Origin: Candidatus Wallbacteria bacterium
GTDB taxonomy: Bacteria; Muiribacteriota; UBA6191; JACPRK01
Length of the DNA: 34,083 bases
Reading direction: 5' to 3'
Assembly: GCA_016190005.1 (NCBI GenBank)
Contig: JACPRK010000092.1
Location: 1 to 34,083, forward strand
The position numbers and the translations under genes were made by a program. Positions 16,479-24,318 of the stretch are shown here, one piece after another. Each line of letters starts with the position of its first letter. Within the stretch, counting starts at the first letter, position 1. The notes under the pieces are model-generated. The model ran no database searches and had not been told where the DNA came from. It saw only the letters and a program-made list of their open reading frames with translations.

Positions 16479-17870
16479 GTGGAGATCCGTACCGACATGG
16501 ACAGCCAGGGGGGGCATTATGCCGTCTCGCGTTTGCTGCTGCCGGAACTCGACGAGATGCTGTCGGCGGCCCCTGAGGAGCTCGAGGAGATCCTCGAGGA
16601 GATTCACGCGGCGGACCTGGCCGAGCTGACGCACGAGCTCCCGGAGGAACGGGCTCGGCTGCTCCTGTCCGTGCTGCCGGCGGCGCTCTCGGCCGACGTG
16701 GCCGAGTATCTGGAGGACGAGCGCAGGAGCGAGCTCCTGGGCGACCTCCCGCCGGCGACTGCTGCCGACATCCTCGAGGAGATGGCGGCCGACGAGCGAG
16801 CCGACCTGCTCTCAGACCTCGAGCCGCACGAAGCCGAGGCGATCCTGGGCCACATGGAGGACGAGGAGCGCGAGGAAGCTCGCCAGCTCCTGGAGTATCC
16901 GGAGACCTCCGCCGGCGGCTTGATGACGACGGAGTATGTCACTCTGGCGCCCACGATGACGGTCGGACAGGCGCTGGAGCGCATTCGCACGGCCGCCCGC
17001 GAGGAGCGGGAGACGATCTACGCGGCCTTCGTCACCGACGGTGTTGGGCGGCTGATGGGGGTCCTGTCCTTGCGGGATCTCCTCACGGAGGAACCTCCCG
17101 CCCTGGTCGTCGAGACGATGACGACGAAGATCATCAGCGTCGGTCCGCTGGCCGACCAGGAGGACGTGGCGCGCGTCATCAGCAAGTACGACCTCCTGGC
17201 CGTGCCGGTGCTGGAGCCCGAGACGGGGCGGCTTCTGGGCATCGTGACGGTGGACGACGTGGTCGACGTGCTCGTGGCCGAAAGCACCGAGGACGCTCAG
17301 AAAATGAGCGCCATCCAGTCCTTCGAAGAGCCCTATTTCAAGGGCAACTTCTGGACGATGGTCCGCAAGCGCGGGAGCTGGCTGGCCGTCATCTTCGTCG
17401 GCGGTTCGCTCACCGGCACCGCGCTACGCTACTACGAATCCCAGCTGCAGCAGGCCGTGGTGCTGATGTTCTTCCTGCCGCTCATCGTCAGCTCGGGTGG
17501 CAACTCCGGGTCGCAGTCGTCGACGCTGGTAACGCGGGCTCTGGCCCTGCGGGAGATCGAGCCGCGCGACTTCTTGAAGGTGTTTGCCCGGGAGCTCCGG
17601 ATGGGCCTGGCGCTGGGTCTCTTTCTCGGAATGGTCGGATTTGCGCGCGCCTGGATGTGGGGCGAGCCGATGTCGATCCGATTCGTGGTCGCGGGCGGAA
17701 TCCTGGGCGTGGTCACGGCCGGAACGCTCGTGGGCGCGCTGCTTCCCCTGGGGCTGGCCAATCTGGGAGTCGACCCCGCCGTCACCTCGGCGCCGTTCAT
17801 CGCGACGCTGGTGGACGTGCTCGGGATCGTGGTCTACCTGCAGCTGGCGAGGCTCTTCCTGGGGATCTAG
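16479..17870 (+). CDS. mgtE: Magnesium transporter MgtE (463 aa)
   Basis: MgtE is a Mg2+-gated Mg2+ channel of the inner membrane. The domains appear in the family order: acidic helical N domain (about 20-145, many Glu/Asp pairs), two CBS domains (about 148-205 and 212-268), connecting helix, and five transmembrane helices (about 300-463). Diagnostic residues are the GGNSGSQS motif at 340-347 and Asp432 in V-D-P-A-V-T-S-A-P, equivalent to the pore aspartate that binds Mg2+. Length is typical. The start is GTG at 16479, supported by GGGGAG eight bases upstream; an in-frame ATG at 16497 is an alternative. It is a single gene downstream of a 57-base palindrome and convergent with a lipoprotein gene. 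The cytosolic domains provide direct feedback by Mg2+; no Mg2+ riboswitch is visible. Confidence 0.96.
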   Translation: MEIRTDMDSQGGHYAVSRLLLPELDEMLSAAPEELEEILEEIHAADLAELTHELPEERARLLLSVLPAALSADVAEYLEDERRSELLGDLPPATAADILEEMAADERADLLSDLEPHEAEAILGHMEDEEREEARQLLEYPETSAGGLMTTEYVTLAPTMTVGQALERIRTAAREERETIYAAFVTDGVGRLMGVLSLRDLLTEEPPALVVETMTTKIISVGPLADQEDVARVISKYDLLAVPVLEPETGRLLGIVTVDDVVDVLVAESTEDAQKMSAIQSFEEPYFKGNFWTMVRKRGSWLAVIFVGGSLTGTALRYYESQLQQAVVLMFFLPLIVSSGGNSGSQSSTLVTRALALREIEPRDFLKVFARELRMGLALGLFLGMVGFARAWMWGEPMSIRFVVAGGILGVVTAGTLVGALLPLGLANLGVDPAVTSAPFIATLVDVLGIVVYLQLARLFLGI

Positions 17871-17880
17871 CCCGCCGACC

Positions 17881-18390
17881 TCAGTTCCCGGTGTCGATCT
17901 GGCTGGCCGGCGCGCGCTTCTGATCGCGGAGCTGGCCGGCCTGCTGGAAGTAGCCGGCGCCTTCGCTCCACTCGCCGCCGCCCATGAGGTCCTCATGCTG
18001 CAGCCAGCCAGTATTGTTCTTGCCGCCATATCCGCGGTTGGCCTTGTCGCCCGCCTGGATCAGGTCGGTCACGGCGGCCTTGACGGCTGGCTCGATGTCC
18101 AGGCCGTCGGAGCTCACGCTGGCCTTCATGCCGTAGCGCTTTACCAGCTCCTTGATCGGGTCGCCCTTGAGCTCCAAGTAGGTCACCACGTTGTTGATGT
18201 ACTTGCCCGAGACCTTCTCCGTGCCGCTCTTGATCGCGTCGCGGAAGTGATCGGGCATGTCCATGTTGTCGAGGTACGCATGGAACTGGGGCCGGTTCTG
18301 GAACTTCACCATCTGCTGGGGCGGCTTGCTGCACGCCGTGACCGTGACGGTCAGGCAGAGGGCCCACAGGAGGTTCTTCTTCTGGAACAT
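17881..18390 (-). CDS. Lipoprotein of unknown function, paralogue of its upstream neighbour (169 aa)
   Basis: The signal peptide ends in a lipobox V-T-A-C20, so the mature protein should be lipid-anchored. The rest is mainly charged helix with a central conserved block (V-S-G-K-Y-x-N-N, Y-L-E-L-K-G, Y-G-M-K-A, V-S-x-D-G at residues 60-96) shared almost unchanged with the neighbour at 18414-18929. The C-terminus has a W-L-x-x-E-x-L ... F-Q-Q-A segment also shared. Both starts follow the same GGAGGCGAC ribosome site. I recognise no described family. The two genes are 23 bases apart and probably form a bicistronic unit that arose by tandem duplication. The gene is convergent with mgtE (10-base gap). 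Confidence 0.82.
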   Translation of the reverse strand: MFQKKNLLWALCLTVTVTACSKPPQQMVKFQNRPQFHAYLDNMDMPDHFRDAIKSGTEKVSGKYINNVVTYLELKGDPIKELVKRYGMKASVSSDGLDIEPAVKAAVTDLIQAGDKANRGYGGKNNTGWLQHEDLMGGGEWSEGAGYFQQAGQLRDQKRAPASQIDTGN

Positions 18391-18413
18391 CGTTCGTCGC
18401 CTCCTCGAGCCGC

Positions 18414-18929
18414 TCAGCGAGCGCGCACGTCACCGAAGTCGGGCTGGCTCTCCGGACCCCGCTTGCGATCGGCCTTCTGTCCCGCTGCCCACTCCGAGGC
18501 CTGCTGGAACTGGTTATTCCCCTCATCCCAAACGCCGCCGGCAAGCTCCTCGGAGTCGAGCCAACGCCCGTTCTTGTAAATGTTCTCCGAGTCGCCCGCC
18601 TTGATGAGGTCCTCGACCGCCTGGCGAATCGCGGGCGTCGGGTCGACGCCGTCGAGCGAGACGTCGGCCTTCATTCCGTACTTCTTCAGCAGCGCCGTGA
18701 CCGGCTCACCCTTCAGCTCGAGGTAGGCAGCCATGTTGTTCAGGTACTTTCCCGAAACGCGCTTGGTCTCCTGCTTGAGCGATTCCTTCCAGGCGTCGGG
18801 CATGTCGATCCGGTCGACGTAAGACTCGAAGTCGGCCCGGTCGCGGAAGCCTATCGGTGGCGGCGGCTTGGAGCAGGCGGTCGTTAGCAGCGTCAGTCCC
18901 AACAGGAGCAGGATTCCGGTTCGGCTCAT
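18414..18929 (-). CDS. Lipoprotein of unknown function, first of a tandem pair (171 aa)
   Basis: The chosen ATG at 18929 gives a short signal peptide with a hydrophobic core (G-I-L-L-L-L-G-L-T-L-L) and lipobox T-T-A-C19; GGAGGAGG lies about 11 bases upstream. A longer reading to 19010 would put 27 extra residues before the signal peptide and is unlikely. The mature domain aligns along its whole length with the protein at 17881-18390, including S-G-K-Y-x-N-N, Y-L-E-L-K-G and Y-G-M-K-A. Charged helices dominate; there is no catalytic motif. A periplasmic or surface structural or sensory role is possible, but nothing in the sequence decides it. Confidence 0.82.
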   Translation of the reverse strand: MSRTGILLLLGLTLLTTACSKPPPPIGFRDRADFESYVDRIDMPDAWKESLKQETKRVSGKYLNNMAAYLELKGEPVTALLKKYGMKADVSLDGVDPTPAIRQAVEDLIKAGDSENIYKNGRWLDSEELAGGVWDEGNNQFQQASEWAAGQKADRKRGPESQPDFGDVRAR

Positions 18930-19035
18930 CTTGTTGTCGCCTCCTCCGGGCAAAGAAGCAAAAGGCAGGGAGAGAGATCCTCGCTGGCTACTACGGCCAC
19001 GCGCTCCCAAAAGTTGCCTCGCCCGAGTTCAACCA

Positions 19036-20028
19036 TCATGGCATCAGCAGGTCGAGCTCTCGGAACGACTTCTCCAGGAACTCCACCTCGTGGTCCAGGG
19101 CGTCCAGCGGCTCGCGGATAGTGTCGAGCCCGCCATCGTTGAAGGCGCTCGCGGCTACCTTCATGTTGAGGTTCAGGAGGACCTTCTGCAGGTTTCGGAC
19201 CTGAACGTTGTAGACGTTTAGCAGCTCGGCGATCTTCTGGTAGTTCTCGATCATCGCCTTCGACAGCGCCGCGCTGCGGGCCAGCTCGCCGCGCACGGCA
19301 TCGCTCTTGATCAAGCTGGCACGGTCGATCGCCTTGCGCCGCTCTTCCTCGAGCTTCGACGGATCGGTCGTCGCCATGATCCGCTCCAGGCTCACCTTGC
19401 GCTTCAGCACCGCCAGAAGCCGCTCATCCAGCAGGCGGTCGATGCGGGGCAAAAGCTCCCGGCCCAGCACCCCGCGCTTGGCGTTCTCGGAGGCCGCGAT
19501 GGTCGCCCGGATCTGCTCGCGGATCGTGCCGAACCCGTAGCCCAGCTGGTTCTGCGCTTCGAACTCCTCGATCGAGCGCGACAGGTCTTCGCTCGCGGGC
19601 GAGTGCAAGGCCGGCAACGCAAAGTACGTGAAGGCCGTCGCCAGCCCCGCCAGCATTCCCGCCGCAAGCGAACCCGTCGCCATCGGGATCAGCGCGAACA
19701 TCAACGCCGCCAGTGGCAGAAAGACGTACCGGTTGTCCGTCTGCCGGATCTCCCTCCTCGACATCAGGTAAAGACCCGCACCCGCAAACACCCACGTCAG
19801 CGCGAAGAGCCCCACCCGCCACGGCGCAATGAGCAGGCTGCCCGCAAGCGCCAGCCCAGCCAGTCCCATCAACACCAGCCGCGCCTCGTGCACGAACGGC
19901 CGCTTGCCGCAGCTCGGACAGAGCGTGCGCCGGGGTTCCAGCGATCGGCTGCAGTACGGGCAGACGTCGCGACTCCCACGCGAAAGCGGCGTTGCGATCC
20001 CGAGAACCGTCAGTTGCTTGCTGGCCAT
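19036..20028 (-). CDS. Zinc-ribbon membrane protein with C-terminal coiled coil (330 aa)
   Basis: The N-terminus carries a zinc ribbon, C23-x2-C26 ... C37-x2-C40 (C-P-Y-C, C-P-S-C). Hydrophobic segments follow at about 51-68, 71-90, 101-118 and 121-142. From residue 145 the protein is a long charged helix, probably coiled coil, ending at M-P. The zinc ribbon and coiled coil should lie in the cytoplasm. I recognise no named family. It is monocistronic and divergent from the iron-sulfur carrier gene. A TATACT on its strand at about 20041-20046 would start transcription only a few bases before the ATG; it is weak evidence for a nearly leaderless mRNA. Confidence 0.75.
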   Translation of the reverse strand: MASKQLTVLGIATPLSRGSRDVCPYCSRSLEPRRTLCPSCGKRPFVHEARLVLMGLAGLALAGSLLIAPWRVGLFALTWVFAGAGLYLMSRREIRQTDNRYVFLPLAALMFALIPMATGSLAAGMLAGLATAFTYFALPALHSPASEDLSRSIEEFEAQNQLGYGFGTIREQIRATIAASENAKRGVLGRELLPRIDRLLDERLLAVLKRKVSLERIMATTDPSKLEEERRKAIDRASLIKSDAVRGELARSAALSKAMIENYQKIAELLNVYNVQVRNLQKVLLNLNMKVAASAFNDGGLDTIREPLDALDHEVEFLEKSFRELDLLMP

Positions 20029-20101
20029 GACGCGGCGACAGTATACCGCCGGGCCGCCTCCCGCGATGCCACTGGACGGGCTGTCGTCAAACCGGACTCC
20101 G

Positions 20102-20110
20102 TGGTATACT
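20102..20110 (+). promoter_or_regulatory. Extended -10 promoter candidate for the iron-sulfur carrier gene
   Basis: TGGTATACT matches the extended -10 form (TGn followed by a TATAAT-like hexamer, five of six). No good -35 box is present, as is allowed for extended -10 promoters. It predicts a start near 20117 and a leader of about 50 bases before the GTG at 20170. Confidence 0.5.
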
Positions 20111-20169
20111 TAAGTCCGACAATCCCGGGAGCGGCTGCGTTCCCCCGAATTCCTAACAGGCGGTGCCTC

Positions 20170-20496
20170 GTGCTGACTTTGACCGATAACGCCATCAAGA
20201 AGGTCCGGGAGTTCCGGGCCGCCGACGCCAACCTGGCCGGCAAGAGTCTTCGAATTTTCGTCGAGAGCGGCGGCTGCTCAGGCTTCCAGTACGGCATGGC
20301 CTTCGACGACACTCGCGGGGACGACCAGGTCATCCAGGCCGCCGAGGACGTGAGCGTGCTGGTCGATCCGAACAGTGCCCAGTACCTGGCCGAGGCCAAC
20401 GTCGACTTCGTCGAAACCCTCACAGGTAGCGGTTTTTCGGTCTCCAATCCGACGGCCAAGAGCTCCTGCGGCTGCGGCCAGTCCTTCACAGTCTGA
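20170..20496 (+). CDS. A-type iron-sulfur carrier (IscA/ErpA/HesB family, 108 aa)
   Basis: The product receives or delivers Fe-S clusters to target enzymes in the cytoplasm. The three cluster-binding cysteines are in place: Cys36 in S-G-G-C-S-G-F, and Cys100 and Cys102 in S-S-C-G-C-G-Q-S-F. Its length and the L-T-D-N-A start are typical of the family. I chose the GTG at 20170, which gives the usual family N-terminus (L-T-L-T-D-x-A); the frame stays open far upstream but that is antisense to the neighbouring gene. The C-terminal N-P-T-A-K-S-S-C-G-C-G fits ErpA somewhat better than IscA, but I do not separate them. No isc/suf genes flank it. LipA at 29055-29966 is a possible client; that is inference. 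Confidence 0.93.
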   Translation: MLTLTDNAIKKVREFRAADANLAGKSLRIFVESGGCSGFQYGMAFDDTRGDDQVIQAAEDVSVLVDPNSAQYLAEANVDFVETLTGSGFSVSNPTAKSSCGCGQSFTV

Positions 20497-20539
20497 CGCC
20501 CTCTGCAGAGGGAGTACTCCTCTGGGTTGAGTGTCCCGC

Positions 20540-21820
20540 TCAGAAAGGCGAGTCGACGCCGGCGTCGCCTCTGGGCTGCGTGTCGACCGTCTGGGAAGCG
20601 CGCGGCGGGCGGGCGCGGTTCGGCTTGCGCTCCTTGTCTGGCTCCTCGTCAGGCTCCTTGTCGACGGAGCGGGCCTGCTCCAGGGCTTCGAGGTCCTTCG
20701 GTGAGAGGGGTCGCCGCAGCCGTCGCTTGGTCGTGCCTGCGCCGGAGGGTTCGCGAGGAGCATCCTCGGGTCGCGTGTCTGCGGCCACCGGGGGCGGCGG
20801 AGTGATCTCCGGTGTGCGTTGCAGGGTGGGCTTGAGCGTGCCTGGGCCTCGAGTCGGGCCGGTCGGCGGGGCCGAGAGGACCGTGCCCGTGTCGTCAACG
20901 GTGACCACGTCCGGCTCCCGAGGGCCGCGCTCGGGCCGGGAAGGGGCATCCGGTAGGGAGCGTGCGTCGAGGGGCGGTGGCAGCTGATCCGCGGGTCGTG
21001 GGCCCTGGCCTTCCTCGAGCCCCTTGGTGCCGCTGTCGCCGGCCGGACTCCTTGCAGGCTTCCGACCGGGGCCCGGCGGAAGCGAGGCGACGGTGGCCCC
21101 GGTCGCGGGAAGGGAAGCTGGCGGTGTCGGGGCGCCCAGAGCTCCGAACGACGGAGCCGGCCCAGTGCCGGTCGTGGATGCGATTTCACCCTGGGGAAGG
21201 CCGAAGGCGGGCGGGCCTGAGGCTGGCGGCGCCGCCGGTCCTGCGATCGGCCCGGGCGTCGCAGCGGGAGGCGAGCCGCCCTCCGGGCCCGCGCCCAGGG
21301 ACTCCAGCGGATTGCCGGCGATTCCTGACAGGGCGACCATGAACGGGCTTGCGACCGAGACCTCCAGGACTCGGCCCTTGCCGCCGTCGAGGACCACGGT
21401 GATGAGGTTTCCCGCGACGCCGACCCGGACGTCGAGCACGTCGAACTCCATCGACTGGGTGCGGCCGGCGATGTCGATCGCGACCTTCTTCTTGCCGTCG
21501 GGAGTGGGGGTGACGAGGAACCGTGCGTCCTTCTCGGTTCGGGAGCCCGTGGCGGGCGCGACCTCTTCGACGAAGCGGACCTTCAGCTCGAGCGTGCCGG
21601 GTTCGGGCTGGTCCTGGTGGACCTGCGTGGCGAACCTGAGCGACTTCTTGAGGTACTCGCCGAGCCGCGCCAGCCGGCTGATCTCGTCCAGCTTCTCGAT
21701 CCCGCGGGTGGAGGACTTCCCTCCCGTCCAGAGCGCTCCGCCGGCGATGATCAGCACCAGCAGCATGACGCCGCCGGCGACGAGGACCTCCACGAGAGTG
21801 AACGCGCGCGAGCTTCGCAT
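20540..21820 (-). CDS. PilW-like prepilin with long disordered C-terminal tail (426 aa)
   Basis: The prepilin signal is M-R-S-S-R-A6/F7-T-L-V-E11, with Ala instead of the usual Gly at -1 and Glu at +5, then a hydrophobic helix to about residue 30. Residues 35-170 form a beta-rich globular region like PilW/GspJ. Residues 171-426 are a Pro/Gly/Ala/Thr/Arg-rich tail, probably disordered, more than half the protein and unusual for a minor pilin. The ATG overlaps the stop of the PilV-like gene (TGATG, one base shared). It is the last gene of pilin cassette 2 and is convergent with the iron-sulfur carrier gene. The Ala at -1 is tolerated by some prepilin peptidases, but processing is not assured. 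Confidence 0.78.
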   Translation of the reverse strand: MRSSRAFTLVEVLVAGGVMLLVLIIAGGALWTGGKSSTRGIEKLDEISRLARLGEYLKKSLRFATQVHQDQPEPGTLELKVRFVEEVAPATGSRTEKDARFLVTPTPDGKKKVAIDIAGRTQSMEFDVLDVRVGVAGNLITVVLDGGKGRVLEVSVASPFMVALSGIAGNPLESLGAGPEGGSPPAATPGPIAGPAAPPASGPPAFGLPQGEIASTTGTGPAPSFGALGAPTPPASLPATGATVASLPPGPGRKPARSPAGDSGTKGLEEGQGPRPADQLPPPLDARSLPDAPSRPERGPREPDVVTVDDTGTVLSAPPTGPTRGPGTLKPTLQRTPEITPPPPVAADTRPEDAPREPSGAGTTKRRLRRPLSPKDLEALEQARSVDKEPDEEPDKERKPNRARPPRASQTVDTQPRGDAGVDSPF

Positions 21821-22290
21821 CAGAACACTTCCTTGTCGTCGGTCACCAGGACCTGGAACACCAGGGTCCGCTCGGACTTCTGGCCGAGGTAGTCAGGCCG
21901 CCACCGGACGGCGACGCGGATGCGTTTGAGGTTTCCGCATTCGGAGTTGGCGGGGGCGGCGGGGTCCTCCGTACGCCGTGTCACCTGGTCGACCGAGACG
22001 AAGCGGGCGAAGACCGGGTGGGGCGGTCCGGGCGGCAGCGCGCCCGGGATCGTGACGAAGGCCGCCAGCGCCGTTTCGGGCGTGTCCTTCGGGATCTCCG
22101 GCAGTTTTCGGTATGGAATTTGACTCAATCTCTCCAGAAGAGCCGTTGCGTGATTTGCCGCGATTGACTCCTCCGACACGCGCTCCGTGCCCTGAATGCC
22201 CGTGCGCAGGCTGCCGAACACCGGCACCAGCATCGCCACCAGCAGCGCCACCGCCAGCAGCAGCTCCACCAAGCTGACGCCTCGCCTCAA
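21820..22290 (-). CDS. PilV-like prepilin (156 aa)
   Basis: The leader is very short (M-R-R-G4), with Val5 at +1 and Glu9 at +5 (V-S-L-V-E), then a hydrophobic helix to about residue 25. The rest is a small soluble domain ending in a beta-strand pair (R-I-R-V-A-V-R-W ... T-L-V-F-Q-V-L-V), the usual PilV/GspI form. The start is TTG at 22290, supported by a perfect GGAGG six bases upstream, and overlaps the stop of the PilX-like gene (TTGA). It overlaps the PilW-like gene downstream by one base. The whole cassette is therefore tightly coupled. Confidence 0.8.
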   Translation of the reverse strand: MRRGVSLVELLLAVALLVAMLVPVFGSLRTGIQGTERVSEESIAANHATALLERLSQIPYRKLPEIPKDTPETALAAFVTIPGALPPGPPHPVFARFVSVDQVTRRTEDPAAPANSECGNLKRIRVAVRWRPDYLGQKSERTLVFQVLVTDDKEVF

Positions 22291-24197
22291 TTCACGCCTC
22301 CAGGCATGTAAGACTCCCGCGGTGGCGAAACGTGCACGCTGTAGATGGAGTTCTCCGGGTTCGTCGGGTCGGCCGCGGGGTTCCAGCCCACGCGAGACCG
22401 CTGCGTCTGAGAAAGCAACGAGCCCCAGTCGACCGAGCCTGCCGCGAGCCCGCCCGTGAGGTTCACGCCCGTCCCCGTTCCGGTGATCCGGCCCGCCAGC
22501 GCCATCAGGTACGCCTCGACCGGCTGCCCTGTGGCGATGACGATGTCTCCCGTGAGGCTCGCCAGCACGAGCGGCCGGCGCCCCTCCGATACCCGAACCG
22601 GCGCCGCGATCGTGACCTTCCCGTCCACGGCAAGGATGCCGCCGTCCTTGACCGTGAGCGGACGGTCGATTCTGATGTCGCCCCCTTCGAAGTGCAGGAT
22701 GCCGGGAATTCTCGGGTTAGCCAGCGACATGAAGCTCTCGAAGTCGGCGGCGGCAAGCCGGTAGGTGGCCCGCTCCCTGAGGTAGAAGTCTTCCATCAGG
22801 AGGCCGTGGAGGTTGCCGTCGAAGAGCCGGACGCCGTCCGCGCCGGTGACGATCACGTCGCCGTTGTTGAGCGCCGGGCGGTAGAGGAAGTCGGCCAGCC
22901 CGAACCGGTGTCGTACGCGCCCCGGAGAGACGAGGGTCCTGGGGAGATCGACCTCGGTCTGCATCTGCGTGATGAAGTCGGCGGAGCGGTTGTAGGGCTC
23001 CTCGACGATCTGGGACATCGAGTAGGCGTAGGAGTCGAAGCTTCCGCCGAAGGTCTCGCCACGGACGTCCCAGGGCGGCGGCGAGGCCCAGGGCTTGTCG
23101 CCCGGACCCCAGTCGGAGGGTCTGGCCCAGGGCAGGTACGTGTACTGTCCGTCCGACTTGCGGCTGACGTAGCGAAGCGAAAGGAAGCGGCGCCAGACCT
23201 CGCCCAGCACGTAGGTCGGAGCGCGGTCGCCGTCGACCCCGTACAGGTAGAGCAGACCGGCGTTCTCGGTAAGTGGGTCGGCCGCCGGCGCCTGAAAGTC
23301 GAAGAGATCGAACAGGTTGTTGTCGGCGTGGATGCCGCCAAAGAAACCTTTTTCCATGATGAGCAGCTGGAAGTCTGCCGGAAGCGGCGAGGGGGCCAGG
23401 GGATCGCTCGTAACCTTCCAGGGCTTCTCGAGCAGGTGGAACTCCTCGCCGTCGCCCTGTCTGCCCCAGGCCAGGTTGAGGCGCCTGGGGCCGCCGCCCA
23501 GGAAGACCCATCCCTTCTCTTCTGGTGTGGAGCCCGCGCCGTGGTGGAAGACGACCGGCAGAAGCGGATTGGTGTCCGAGGGTCTCCCGGTCAGCATCCC
23601 TGTCTTGTCGAGCTGGAAGCGGTTCAGGGCGTTGGCGGCCGGCTGGGCGCCCTCGAGCTCCAAGAGTGTGAACTTCCCGACGACGTAAGGCACCGTGCAG
23701 ACCACGCGCACCTGCTTGAAGGCCACGATGCGGCGGCGTGCCGGGCCGACGGAGGCCGTCGACACCACCTTGAGCCAGCCGATCTTCTCAACGGTGTTGT
23801 AGCGAATGCCGCTTTCGGATTCCTGGCGGACATAGGCCGGCTTGAAGCCCGCGAGTGACATCTCGACCTCCAGCACGCCCTCCTGCTGCTCGAGCAGGCC
23901 GGTGAGCGCCGTGTTCTTGTCGATCTGTAGTTTCTCCGCGGGAAGGGCGTTGACCTGAGCGCTGTCGCCCGCGGTGAGCGCCCGGTGGAGGGCGGTTTCG
24001 GACTTGGTGTTGAGGAAGTGGGCGAGCCCGGCGGCGATCCCGGACTGGGCGAGGTAGTAGGCCATCTCACCCTGGAGCAGCACCTGGGCCTGCTGCGTCT
24101 GGTTCCGCATGAAACCGTAGTACGTGAAGATGAAGAGCGCGGCCGTGAAGGCAAGCCCGGCCGCCAGGTAGATCACCATTCCTCGTCGGTCTCGCAT
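22287..24197 (-). CDS. PilX-like pilus assembly protein (636 aa)
   Basis: From the ATG at 24197 the protein starts M-R-D-R-R-G-M and has one membrane helix (residues 6-27), followed by a segment (G-E-M-A-Y-Y-L-A-Q-S-G-I-A-A-G) that is the PilX N-terminal pattern of 'A-x-S-G' after the helix. Residues 60-500 are a large soluble region with no motif I recognise. The C-terminus (G-I-L-H-F-E-G-G-D-I-R-I-D onward) is repetitive and beta-rich, perhaps a small beta-helix, like the end of the PilX-like protein of cassette 1. The frame is open to 24281 upstream, but that part has no signal-like character and contains an inverted repeat. It is about 120 bases from the CnaB-like gene and is coupled to the PilV-like gene by overlapping TTGA. 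Confidence 0.72.
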   Translation of the reverse strand: MRDRRGMVIYLAAGLAFTAALFIFTYYGFMRNQTQQAQVLLQGEMAYYLAQSGIAAGLAHFLNTKSETALHRALTAGDSAQVNALPAEKLQIDKNTALTGLLEQQEGVLEVEMSLAGFKPAYVRQESESGIRYNTVEKIGWLKVVSTASVGPARRRIVAFKQVRVVCTVPYVVGKFTLLELEGAQPAANALNRFQLDKTGMLTGRPSDTNPLLPVVFHHGAGSTPEEKGWVFLGGGPRRLNLAWGRQGDGEEFHLLEKPWKVTSDPLAPSPLPADFQLLIMEKGFFGGIHADNNLFDLFDFQAPAADPLTENAGLLYLYGVDGDRAPTYVLGEVWRRFLSLRYVSRKSDGQYTYLPWARPSDWGPGDKPWASPPPWDVRGETFGGSFDSYAYSMSQIVEEPYNRSADFITQMQTEVDLPRTLVSPGRVRHRFGLADFLYRPALNNGDVIVTGADGVRLFDGNLHGLLMEDFYLRERATYRLAAADFESFMSLANPRIPGILHFEGGDIRIDRPLTVKDGGILAVDGKVTIAAPVRVSEGRRPLVLASLTGDIVIATGQPVEAYLMALAGRITGTGTGVNLTGGLAAGSVDWGSLLSQTQRSRVGWNPAADPTNPENSIYSVHVSPPRESYMPGGVN

Positions 24198-24240
24198 CGG
24201 CTTCTGACCCGTTCGAAGCGCCGGCCGTGCTCTGGTTTGC

Positions 24241-24312
24241 CGGCAGCAGGGAGCATCTACTGGGGGTCGGCCACGGATCATACCCCTGTTCGCCCTCCGC
24301 TCCCTGCTGCCG
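24241..24312. repeat. Inverted repeat (14-base perfect arms, 44-base spacer)
   Basis: CGGCAGCAGGGAGC at 24241-24254 is the exact reverse complement of 24299-24312. The spacer contains a second pair (GGGGT / ACCCC). On the minus strand it lies between the CnaB-like and PilX-like genes and could form a stem in the operon mRNA that attenuates or separates the two halves. Confidence 0.6.
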
Positions 24313-24318
24313 CCAGCG

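Noticed and set aside
19603-20169. Upstream extension of the iron-sulfur carrier to 297 residues
   Set aside because: The added part is antisense to the zinc-ribbon gene and of shadow composition; the GTG at 20170 gives the standard family length.
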